From contig CANKWR010000009.1 in assembly GCA_947487525.1 (NCBI GenBank), forward strand, positions 1-46,278: 46,278 bases of DNA, in the 5' to 3' direction. A program made the translations under genes and the position numbers. Source of the DNA: Bacteroidota bacterium. Its GTDB lineage: Bacteria; Bacteroidota; Bacteroidia; Chitinophagales; Chitinophagaceae. Positions 32,349 to 39,968 of this stretch are shown one piece after another. Each line of letters starts with the position of its first letter. The first letter of the stretch is position 1. The notes below the pieces were generated by a model. The model was not told the origin of the DNA. It was given only the letters and a program-made list of their open reading frames with translations, and made no database searches.

Positions 32349-33248
32349 ATGTTGAAATACGCATTCATAGCAATACTATTCCTGAGCACCAATGACCCTA
32401 TAAAGGCTCAGCATAGCGCTACTAAACTCGTTTTATTAGGAACAGGGACTCCTTTTGCTGATCCGAATAAATCGGGTCCTTCACTGGCAATTGTAGTTAA
32501 CAATACCTCCTATATCGTGGATTGTGGGCCTGGCGTGGTAAGAAGGGCGGCGGAAGCAAGTAAACTTGGCTTCCCTTCATTGGAGGCGGCGCAATTAAAA
32601 ACATTATTCATTACCCATTTACATTCCGATCATACGATCGGCTTGGCCGATATTATTTTAACGCCTGCTGTTTTAGATCGAAATGCACCTATCACTATTT
32701 ACGGTCCTGTTGGATTAAAAAAAATGACCAATGAATTAATGAATGCTTATCAGGAAGACATCGCCATAAGAATTAATGGATTAGAAAAAGGAGATGCAAT
32801 AGCTTATCAGGTGCATACCAATGAAATTAAGGAAGGACTCATTTATAAGGATAGTCATTTAACAGTAACTGCATTTAAGGTGCAACATGGTCAATGGGAG
32901 CATGCATTTGGGTTTGTGTTTCAAACAAAGGATAAAAAAATAGTCATCTCTGGCGATTGCACTTACAGTGAAAACTTAATAAAATATGCAAAGGATTGTG
33001 ATATTTTAGTACACGAAGTGTATTCCCACGCGGGCTTAAAAAAACGAACCCAAAGATGGCAGGATTATCATTCTACATTTCATACTTCTACTTATCAATT
33101 GGCGGAGATTGCAAATAAAGTAAAGCCTAAACTACTTATTCTAAATCATCAATTAACTTTTGGGTCCACTTTACAAAGCGTATTAGAGGAGGTGAAGTCA
33201 AAGTATGCTGGTCCTGTTATGAATGGACAGGATTTAGGGGTATTTTAG
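32349..33248 (+). CDS. Exported MBL-fold metallo-hydrolase
   Basis: This ~299-residue metallo-beta-lactamase-fold protein has a signal peptide starting at ATG 32349 (MLKYAFIAILFLSTNDPIKA). A GTG at 32337, which overlaps the previous stop, adds four residues and is less likely. The zinc motif ITHLHSDHTIGL lies near residue 90; other ligands appear in VISGDCTYSEN and LLILNHQLTFGS. The LGTGTPFADPNKSGPS start and HSTFHTSTYQLAEIANK are features of tRNase Z/arylsulfatase-like MBL members. The substrate is not identifiable. Close spacing with the M28 peptidase suggests cotranscription. Confidence 0.9.
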   Translation: MLKYAFIAILFLSTNDPIKAQHSATKLVLLGTGTPFADPNKSGPSLAIVVNNTSYIVDCGPGVVRRAAEASKLGFPSLEAAQLKTLFITHLHSDHTIGLADIILTPAVLDRNAPITIYGPVGLKKMTNELMNAYQEDIAIRINGLEKGDAIAYQVHTNEIKEGLIYKDSHLTVTAFKVQHGQWEHAFGFVFQTKDKKIVISGDCTYSENLIKYAKDCDILVHEVYSHAGLKKRTQRWQDYHSTFHTSTYQLAEIANKVKPKLLILNHQLTFGSTLQSVLEEVKSKYAGPVMNGQDLGVF

Positions 33249-33313
33249 TATATTTATTTCCCAAAAAATTCCTTAATTTGAGCGCTAACTGCTTTAATTT
33301 TTAAATTATAATT

Positions 33314-34738
33314 ATGTCTATTTTATCCAACTACAGTGATGGCTTTTTTAATGTAAGTGCAGAAAATGGGTTTCTTCCCGTAAAAGCACCCATGGTAAAA
33401 TTACCAAGTGAATATGCCGATTTACAAGCTGTTTTGGATCATATGCCAGTTGTATTAAATGAAAATGAGTTTGGTTATTTGAATACCGAGGATGGTATTG
33501 TTGCTCCTACTTTAGCCATTAAAAATCATTTAGCTACCGTTGAAAAAGAGGAGGACATTTTTGTTTTACAAGCCCTTTTTAGATCCTATAGTTTTTTAGC
33601 TTCAGCCTATTTATTAGAGCCCTCTTTTCAACAATATAGAAAAGATGGAAAATACGGAAAAGCAAGAAATTTTTTACCTGCAAACATTGCACAGCCTTTT
33701 TGTAAAATTGCCGATAAATTAAACGTTTTTGCTTGGTTAGATTATCATTATGCCTATTCATTAGGTAATTACCAAAAGCTAGACGAAGCAGGTGATTTAA
33801 ATTGGGAAAACATTACCATGTGTAACCGTTTTTCTGGGCAACCCGATGAGGTTGGTTTTATTATGTTGCATGTTGATATCAATCGGTTTTCAGCCAATTT
33901 AGTAGGAACGGTCATGCAAACGATACAGGCCTTGGATGGAGGAGCGCAATCAGTAGGGGATTTGCTAGAAAAGAATTGGGCTACCATGAAGCAAATGAAT
34001 GAGCGTAGAAAAGAAATGTGGAAAGCTTCAAGATGGCAACGATACAATGACTTTAGAATATTTATAATGGGTGTTAAAGGCAATACCGACTTGTTTGGCG
34101 ATGGTGTAGTTTATGAAAATGTATGGGATGAGCCTAAAGCATTTAGAGGACAAACTGGCGCACAGGATGACATTATTCCAATGCAGGATATTTTTTCAGG
34201 GGTGATTTTTTATTACCCAGAAAATGAACTTACTAAGTATTTATTAGACCTTAGATTATACCGCCCAACCTGTGTACAAGATTTTTTCAAAGACCTTGAA
34301 AATTCAATGAAAACATTGCATCCAAAAGGCTTAATGGGCAAATTAGTTGATAACAAAGACGTGACTGGACTTTGTTATTTATTGGGAATTTTAGAAGAAA
34401 TTTATCATTTCAGAAACGGACATTGGCAGTTCGTTCAAAAATATATCATGGCAAATACAAAATATGCGATGGCCACCGGAGGTACTCCAATTACCTCTTG
34501 GATTCCAAATCAAATTTTATCTGTCATTTGTCAAATGGAAGATGTTGTCGCTGCTATTCAGCAAATTGGGACATCAGATCAGGAACAAGCCAATGCTATT
34601 TTTGAGAAAAATTCAAAATTATTACCTACCAAAAAAGGTTTAATTGATGGACAGCTTGAATTAATCCACAAAAACGACTTTTCCGCTGAAGCAGTATTTG
34701 CGCTGAATCAAAAGTTCGGTTATGATGATACCAAGTAG
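33314..34738 (+). CDS. Indoleamine 2,3-dioxygenase-like protein lacking the proximal heme His
   Basis: This 474-residue protein aligns along its length with indoleamine 2,3-dioxygenase (IDO). Landmarks include LPANIAQPFCKIADKLNVFA (IDO [20 protein letters not shown]), FRIFIMGVKGNTDLFGDGVVYENVWDEPKAF, and the ATGGTP loop near 385 (IDO GTGGTD). By remembered alignment with human IDO1, the position of the heme-binding His346 (RRYMPPAHRNFL) is Val here (RLYRPTCVQDFF). Position 167 is His instead of Ser, and position 226 is Arg instead of Phe; Arg231 is kept. Standard tryptophan oxidation therefore looks doubtful. It may bind heme differently or not at all. No kynurenine pathway genes are nearby. 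The stop is 5 bp from the convergent beta-propeller gene. Confidence 0.85.
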   Translation: MSILSNYSDGFFNVSAENGFLPVKAPMVKLPSEYADLQAVLDHMPVVLNENEFGYLNTEDGIVAPTLAIKNHLATVEKEEDIFVLQALFRSYSFLASAYLLEPSFQQYRKDGKYGKARNFLPANIAQPFCKIADKLNVFAWLDYHYAYSLGNYQKLDEAGDLNWENITMCNRFSGQPDEVGFIMLHVDINRFSANLVGTVMQTIQALDGGAQSVGDLLEKNWATMKQMNERRKEMWKASRWQRYNDFRIFIMGVKGNTDLFGDGVVYENVWDEPKAFRGQTGAQDDIIPMQDIFSGVIFYYPENELTKYLLDLRLYRPTCVQDFFKDLENSMKTLHPKGLMGKLVDNKDVTGLCYLLGILEEIYHFRNGHWQFVQKYIMANTKYAMATGGTPITSWIPNQILSVICQMEDVVAAIQQIGTSDQEQANAIFEKNSKLLPTKKGLIDGQLELIHKNDFSAEAVFALNQKFGYDDTK

Positions 34739-34743
34739 TTTAA

Positions 34744-36051
34744 TTACTTTTCAAATTCAATAAAATGCTCTGATGCGTATTCGTCATCACCTGGCTTTAT
34801 TCTTTTTACAAAAAAACGTGCCCGCTTTCCAAGTTTAACCGAAGTGTATTTTTCTTTGATGTCTATAGGGTCGTTTAATGGTTGTAAAGAAGGATACCAC
34901 AAAATATAACCTGGTTTTTGAAATACTAATTCGGGCTTTGACCAATCTTGGCTATTGTTTGCAACACCTAAATCTTTATGTTTATTAAAAGAGATATAAA
35001 TTTTATCTCCTTGCCATGATTTTCCTTCCACTTTACCCATCAACATCACCCAACAATTCAAATAAGTATTCCAGCTTACAGAAGGACCCCAATGAAATCC
35101 ACCTGTGGGTGATGAAGCACCGCCGCCGCCTTCCATAATTGGAATTTGTAATGAACGAACAGGAACCCCATAACTATCATAAGCAATAGAAAAAGATTTG
35201 CCATCCCATCTTTTTGCTTTTCCAACAGGATTATCCAAGTCCTTCAAAGCAATACGTGCAATGCTTATACATTGACCACTCCACTCTTTTTGAACATTAT
35301 AAGTTTTTTCATCGTAAACGCCAGGATAGCCATACTCTCCATAAAATAAATATAAAAAATTACCGCTCGCTACTGCCGATGGGTCGCCAACACCGCCCGC
35401 AAAAGTGTTTGAGGTATTAAATGGCTTACGAATCATTCTTGGATCATAATCCTCGATAAAAATGCCTCTATTATCCCAGCTTTTGCCACCGTCTATGGAT
35501 TTCATTACACCAATTCTGCAAACAGCTGCAGGACTCTCCGGACCAGTTAAACCTTGAGGCCAAAGTATATTTCGGTATCCTCATTTGCTTTTGGAATGGT
35601 ATGGCAAAGTACTAGGATAATTTTCGTTATGGTAAATCCCATATAACGTTTTACCACTAATATCTTTTGAATCCTGGTAAACAGTTTCAAACCATACTGC
35701 CCCATGCAATCCTTTCTGCCCAATGGCTACATTGCTAGGCATCGTAGGATTAAAAAACTTACTAGCAGGATTTTTAAAAACGACTTCTGCATTTTCTCCA
35801 TCTGAATACTTTAAATCTTTTGCATAACCCCATAATGGATCTTCTCCATATTTGCCAGGGAAGATTCTAAAAGTATCTCCTATCCATACTTCTGCCATAT
35901 TGCAATCCACAAAAGAATTGAAGGTAATTTTTGGAGCAGGAATTAATTTAAATTTTGGAGTCGTATCCGAATTATGATTTATGTTCAACTTAGGTGCAGA
36001 CACTAGTCCTAAGAAAATGGAGAGCCAAGAAAATAAAATTAAAAATTGCAT
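34744..36051 (-). pseudogene. Secreted beta-propeller (BNR/Asp-box, sialidase-like) protein interrupted by TGA
   Basis: The reading frame runs from 36051 (signal peptide MQFLILFSWLSIFLGLVSAP) and meets TGA at 35581-35583 after PYHSKSK. The same frame continues as GYRNILWPQGLTGPESPAAV, then a BNR/Asp-box (MKSIDGGKSW), FAGGVGDPSAVASGNFLYLF, and more strand repeats to 34744. The whole would be about 435 residues of an extracellular beta-propeller with a sialidase/GH43-like appearance. Only the stop breaks it. A single-base change of the codon would restore it; a pair of compensating one-base indels around 35575-35590 is another reading. The function of the intact family is uncertain. It is convergent with the IDO-like gene. 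Confidence 0.75.
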
Positions 36052-36137
36052 TTTATTTCAGTTTATGGTTTTTCAATTGATCAACATGAATTTAAGTAAA
36101 AAACCGAAATGTAAAAAATACTAGTTTATGTGCTAAT

Positions 36138-36159
36138 AATAGGCACTTCTTTGCCTATT
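36138..36159 (+). terminator. Terminator-like hairpin upstream of terC
   Basis: AATAGGCA and TGCCTATT are perfect reverse complements (8 bp) around a 6-nt loop, and the plus strand continues with a run of T. It lies between two divergent genes, upstream of the terC promoter. It may block antisense or read-through transcription. Confidence 0.4.
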
Positions 36160-36214
36160 TTTTTATAGTTTCTCAATTTTATAGGGTATATTTTTTTAGC
36201 CTGTTTATCCAACT

Positions 36215-36222
36215 TATATTTG
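36215..36222 (+). promoter_or_regulatory. terC promoter -7 element (TATATTTG)
   Basis: TATATTTG is an exact match to the Bacteroidota -7 consensus TAnnTTTG and ends 18 bp before the terC ATG at 36241. A T-rich stretch lies about 20 bp upstream in the -33 position, without a clean TTTG. Confidence 0.5.
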
Positions 36223-36240
36223 TAAAATTAATTTACAGTT

Positions 36241-36930
36241 ATGTTCGATGCAATCATTCCTTTAATTTCCTTAATTTCTTTAGAAGTAATTTTAGGAATC
36301 GACAATGTTATTTTCATTTCAATTCTTTCCGATAAATTACCGGACAATCAAAGAAATAAATTAAGGTATTGGGGATTAGGTTTAGCCATGGCAATGCGCC
36401 TTATTTTATTAACCCTCATCTCTTGGATTTTAAAATTAGACCAAAACTTATTTACCTTATTTGAGATTAATTTTTCTGGCAAAGGTTTAATTTTAATTTC
36501 AGGTGGATTATTCTTAATTTACAAAAGCACAGTTGAGATATACCATAAAACGGAATTGGCAAATAACAATGATCAGCCAGTAGTTCCAAAAGTGAGCAGC
36601 TTTAAAAAACTTTTATTAGAAATTATTTTATTAGACTTGGTTTTTTCCATCGATTCCATCATTACGGCCATTGGAATGGCACAAGAGCTTTGGGTAATGT
36701 ACACTTCAGTTATTGTGGCTGTTATTATAATGGTTTTCGCTTCACAGCCCATTAGTTTTTTCATCAAAAAACATCCATCCTTTAAAATATTGGCTTTAAG
36801 TTTTTTATTGATGATTGGCATTTCCTTGATTGCCGAAGGCTTTCATTTTGCCATACCTAAAGGCTATATTTATTTTTCAATGGCTTTTGCTTTTATTGTG
36901 GATATTATACAAATGAAGACGGTAAAATAA
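36241..36930 (+). CDS. TerC family integral membrane protein
   Basis: This 229-residue protein belongs to the TerC family, with seven hydrophobic helices. The conserved acidic metal-site motifs are present: EVILGIDNVIFISILSDKLP in the first helix and LDLVFSIDSIITAIGMAQEL in the middle. TerC proteins are linked to metal ion export (manganese/calcium) during secretion and to tellurite resistance; a housekeeping metal role is most likely here. A clear promoter lies upstream. It is followed after 14 bp by the disrupted YqgE/AlgH gene. Confidence 0.93.
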   Translation: MFDAIIPLISLISLEVILGIDNVIFISILSDKLPDNQRNKLRYWGLGLAMAMRLILLTLISWILKLDQNLFTLFEINFSGKGLILISGGLFLIYKSTVEIYHKTELANNNDQPVVPKVSSFKKLLLEIILLDLVFSIDSIITAIGMAQELWVMYTSVIVAVIIMVFASQPISFFIKKHPSFKILALSFLLMIGISLIAEGFHFAIPKGYIYFSMAFAFIVDIIQMKTVK

Positions 36931-36944
36931 CCCCATAAAATACC

Positions 36945-37373
36945 ATGGAGCTAAAAGCTGGAATTTATATCAAAAGCACGGATGCGTTAATTGGCAGTTT
37001 CTTCGAGCATACCACCATCCTGCTCGTCGAACACAATGAAGCTGGAAGTGTAGGCTTTGTAACCAATAAGCCCCTTGGTAAGTCGTTGCATGAGCTCATC
37101 GAATTCAATCAAAGTAAACCATTTCCATTGTTGGATGGCGGTCCCGTTGATAGAGAACACCTTTTTGTATTGCACATGCGACCCGATCTCATTGATGGGG
37201 GCAAACAAATGACCAATGGTCTTTATTTGGGTGGGAATATGGAGCAGGTGATCGAAGCCATCAATACCAGGGCTGTCAATCAACAAGAAATGCAAGTTTT
37301 TATCGGCTATTGCGGATGAGAGATCGGAGAATTGGAAGCCGAGGTGGAAGAAGGAAGCTGGATATTGAGTTAA
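36945..37373 (+). pseudogene. YqgE/AlgH (UPF0301) family protein, interrupted by TGA at a conserved Trp
   Basis: This is a YqgE/AlgH family protein. The translation from ATG 36945 shows LKAGIYIKSTDALIGSFFEH, TTILLVEHNEAGSVGFVTNK, PLLDGGPVDREHLFVLHMRP and QVFIGYCG. It then hits TGA at 37317-37319. The same frame continues EIGELEAEVEEGSWILS to TAA at 37371-37373. The family motif at this point is GYCGW followed by GELEAE, so the TGA stands where TGG (Trp) is expected, and a single G-to-A change would explain it. The C-terminus is also shorter than usual, and a different frame (LKKILFDYIAENR) follows, so further damage is possible. It follows terC closely. The protein's function is poorly known. 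Confidence 0.8.
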
Positions 37374-37445
37374 TGAAAGATAGACCTCTTAAAAAAATAC
37401 TTTTCGATTACATTGCCGAAAATCGCTGAATTAAATTTAAGTGTT

Positions 37446-37751
37446 TTAACCAATAAATTTTCTAAACAGTACTTTATCTGCATAAAAAGTGCCAAACGGT
37501 ATAAGTGATGCAAAAAAGGCCATAAAGGTTTTGAATATGTTCCAGCGATGTAAAAATGAAACCTGAAGCAGTAAAACTATATAAAGAACAAAAAGAATTC
37601 CATGAGCCATTCCAACAATGTAATTGGGCTGCGGCATAGAAAATTTATATTTTAAAATCATGGTAAGTCCTAAAAGCAAAAACGAACAGCCTTCCAAAAA
37701 GGCTATAATTCGTAGTCTTCCCAATGCCGTTTTCATTAAATTTTTTATCAT
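37446..37751 (-). CDS. DUF3817 family small membrane protein
   Basis: This 101-residue protein has the DUF3817 pattern: an N-terminal ALGRLRIIAFLEGCSFLLLG helix, a PNYIVGMAHGILFVLYIVLL segment, and a final helix, giving three transmembrane segments. The function of the family is unknown. It lies 18 bp downstream of the methyltransferase gene on the same strand and is probably cotranscribed with it. Confidence 0.88.
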   Translation of the reverse strand: MIKNLMKTALGRLRIIAFLEGCSFLLLGLTMILKYKFSMPQPNYIVGMAHGILFVLYIVLLLQVSFLHRWNIFKTFMAFFASLIPFGTFYADKVLFRKFIG

Positions 37752-37769
37752 TTTATTTTATGTGTTTAA

Positions 37770-38474
37770 TTACTGCTTTATAAAAACCATGCAATGTTGC
37801 CATGGAAGATTATCAATATTTTCATCTAATACAAAACCTGCCGCTTTAAATTCTTTAACGGCCTGCGCTTTACTCATTTTATGAATGGTCTTTATTGGTA
37901 CAGTTGGGTCTTCGGACCTAAATTCTACAAGTACTAATTTACCACCCGGTTTTAATGCAGCTCGCATTGATAAAGCCATTTCATAAGGATAAGAAAATTC
38001 ATGGTATACGTCTACTAACAACATCATATCAACGGTATTTCCTGGTAAAGACACTTCTTGCTCCGCACTCAATACGGGTATAATACGTGTTAATTTTTCC
38101 TGCTTTATTCTTTCATTTAAATAGATAATCATTTCTGGCTCAACGTCAACTGCAAAAACTTTACCAGTACCTACCATTTTTGAAAGTAATGCACTATGGT
38201 AGCCACTACCCGCTCCTATATCAGCAATAACCATACCTGGTTTTACGGCTAAATTTTTTAATAATAAAGAAGTATTTTCTTCCATTTCTCTTTCATCCCT
38301 TTCAAGCCAATCTATTCCGTAATGACTCATTACATGTGCAATTTGTCTGCCCATGTACCACTTATTAATACCGTTTGAGTCCCCATTTTTTATGCTATAA
38401 CGATCCTGACCAAATGAAAATATGGAAAGCAAAAGAAAAGTAAAAAATAGTATACCCGGTTTTAAAATATGCAT
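37770..38474 (-). CDS. Class I SAM-dependent methyltransferase with a Sec signal peptide
   Basis: This 234-residue protein contains a class I methyltransferase fold. Motif I is MVIADIGAGSGYHSALLSKM near residues 79-98, motif II is VFAVDVEPEMIIYL, and VDMMLLVDVYHEF follows; GGKLVLVEF continues the Rossmann core. Unusually, the N-terminus is a signal peptide (PGILFFTFLLLSIFSFGQ), so the enzyme is predicted to be exported where SAM is not normally available. Proteins with this layout exist in Bacteroidota and Planctomycetota, with unknown roles. Alternatively the N-terminus could act as a membrane anchor with the domain in the cytoplasm. It is upstream of the DUF3817 gene in a likely two-gene operon. 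Confidence 0.88.
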   Translation of the reverse strand: MHILKPGILFFTFLLLSIFSFGQDRYSIKNGDSNGINKWYMGRQIAHVMSHYGIDWLERDEREMEENTSLLLKNLAVKPGMVIADIGAGSGYHSALLSKMVGTGKVFAVDVEPEMIIYLNERIKQEKLTRIIPVLSAEQEVSLPGNTVDMMLLVDVYHEFSYPYEMALSMRAALKPGGKLVLVEFRSEDPTVPIKTIHKMSKAQAVKEFKAAGFVLDENIDNLPWQHCMVFIKQ

Positions 38475-38546
38475 GTATATATTTAGTTTTAAAAATTAAT
38501 CTTGAACCCAACTACAGGATTTAATCCAAGTAGATAAGTGAATTGA

Positions 38547-39152
38547 TTATTTTATCTTATTAACCTCTTTAATAAATCGGTGACATTTTTCTGAGACAGC
38601 CCCTTTCTCATAATCCGTGATACGTACTTTTACAAAATTATAATGTACCTGGATTTCTGGATGATGGTCAAGTTCAATCGCAATTTGCATCACTTGTTTG
38701 GTAAATAAGACCACATAATTATAGTTGTCAAACTTAAATGTCTTTTCTAATTTATTATTTAATTCAGTCCAATCCATGGATGTCAAAGCTATGTGTTCAA
38801 ACTTGCTTAATTCTTCTAAGGAAATGTATTCCAAGGTTTTAATATGAGTTGCCTTTAATATGATAGGAGGCGCAACACCAGCTTGATATGCTTCTATCCA
38901 TCTAGAAACACAAAGGCACCATTTATCCCCCTCTATTAGCCCTTTAAAGTTAGTTGGCGGGTAATCTCTTGTCAAATCATTGCCTTTGCTTTTTGAAAAT
39001 TGCAAAAATGCATCCGTCACCACTGCACAAACCGTATGCGTTCCTCTATCGTTTGCTCCTGTATTGCAACAGCCGTCTCGGTATACACCTGTCATTGGAA
39101 TTGTTCCACATACAATAAGTGGCTCATTGAAAACATTAAGTGCATCGTTCAT
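38547..39152 (-). CDS. DUF2237 domain fused to pterin-4a-carbinolamine dehydratase-like domain
   Basis: This 201-residue protein has two parts. Residues ~1-115 match DUF2237: LNVFNEPLIVCGTIPMTGVY, RDGCCNTGANDRGTHTVCAV and EGDKWCLCVSRWIEAYQAGV, with conserved cysteines. Residues ~120-201 look like pterin-4a-carbinolamine dehydratase (PCD/DCoH). The catalytic histidine pair is in IELDHHPEIQVHYNFVKVRI, followed by a TDYEKGAVSEKCHRFIKEV helix. PCD recycles tetrahydropterin, and DUF2237 has no known function. Fusion implies they act on the same process, perhaps pterin- or folate-linked, but this is inference. No aromatic amino acid hydroxylase is nearby. The junction is in frame and shows no sign of read-through. 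Confidence 0.88.
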   Translation of the reverse strand: MNDALNVFNEPLIVCGTIPMTGVYRDGCCNTGANDRGTHTVCAVVTDAFLQFSKSKGNDLTRDYPPTNFKGLIEGDKWCLCVSRWIEAYQAGVAPPIILKATHIKTLEYISLEELSKFEHIALTSMDWTELNNKLEKTFKFDNYNYVVLFTKQVMQIAIELDHHPEIQVHYNFVKVRITDYEKGAVSEKCHRFIKEVNKIK

Positions 39153-39286
39153 TGGGTTTATTTTAAATTATTATCTACAATGGCTTGCTAATATCCGCTT
39201 TTTTTCTTGTTTTACGGTCTCGTAGCTTTTATGAACCCGAATATTTTTTTATTAAACTCCATGTTTTAATCAAAAAGATGGCTTCG

Positions 39287-39961
39287 TTATAAAAACAAAT
39301 TAAGGATTAGAAAAAATAGTGCCTGAATAATAAGTAAACTTATTGCGAAATCATTAATCCTAATTTTTAGAAAATACTTTTTTAAGCCTAATAAAATAGC
39401 GCTAATGATAAACCAGCATAAGTAATTAAACAAAGGTATTAGTCCGCTTTCCCATGACCAAAAATTTAGTTTTACCGCAACAGGTTCTAAAATAAAATCA
39501 AAACAGGTTGCAATGGTTGCGCCGCCTATGATGACAAAAAATGAAGTGGCAAACCTACTAATTTTTATATTTAAATTATTTTCAAGTAACTCAACTCCTT
39601 TTGTGGCTAGCGCACCCGAACAAAAAACAGTCAAGAACCAATTTAAACCAATTACTAAGGGTACTCCAAATATACTTGGACCCAATACTTTTCCGTATTG
39701 ATAATGACCAAAAAGAAGTCCAGTATTGACGCCAACTATTTCTGTCGCCATGCCAATTATAAAAACAATCAAGAAAAATAAGGTAAATTCTTTAGTGAAT
39801 TTAACTTGGGTATTTACAAGTAATATAAACATAGTCAATAGCACAATTGGAGTGCTATCAATAAACCAGTCTTTAAAAGGCGTACATAAGATGCCTATCA
39901 CGCCAGTAATATGAAATAGCAGGGCTACATAAAGGGGGTTATATTTTTTTATATAAGTCAT
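39287..39961 (-). CDS. CruF/DUF422-like carotenoid biosynthesis membrane protein
   Basis: This 224-residue integral membrane protein has about seven helices and the DUF422 signatures: TEIVGVNTGLLFGHYQYGKV, then LGPSIFGVPLVIGLNWFLTV, and a later DFILEPVAVKLNFWSWESG. Members include CruF carotenoid 1',2'-hydratases and bisanhydrobacterioruberin hydratase; conserved acidic residues (Glu in TEIVG, Asp and Glu in DFILEP) are present. It is 7 bp downstream of the CrtI/CrtD-like gene, so a carotenoid role is well supported. Which carotenoid it acts on is not shown by the sequence; a 1'-hydroxylation step toward myxol- or saproxanthin-type carotenoids is plausible. Confidence 0.85.
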   Translation of the reverse strand: MTYIKKYNPLYVALLFHITGVIGILCTPFKDWFIDSTPIVLLTMFILLVNTQVKFTKEFTLFFLIVFIIGMATEIVGVNTGLLFGHYQYGKVLGPSIFGVPLVIGLNWFLTVFCSGALATKGVELLENNLNIKISRFATSFFVIIGGATIATCFDFILEPVAVKLNFWSWESGLIPLFNYLCWFIISAILLGLKKYFLKIRINDFAISLLIIQALFFLILNLFL

Positions 39962-39968
39962 TGATCGT

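Noticed and set aside
36052..36240. yybP-ykoY manganese riboswitch upstream of terC
   Set aside because: The region has only a short terminator-like hairpin and a promoter 18 bp before the start; the conserved yybP-ykoY junction sequences are not present.
35581..37319. UGA recoded as Trp (or selenocysteine) to explain the two in-frame TGA codons
   Set aside because: TGA is a normal terminator here: the pabB-like gene, the 59-aa gene and the photolyase-like gene end in TGA, and Trp is encoded by TGG throughout. No SECIS-like context was seen.
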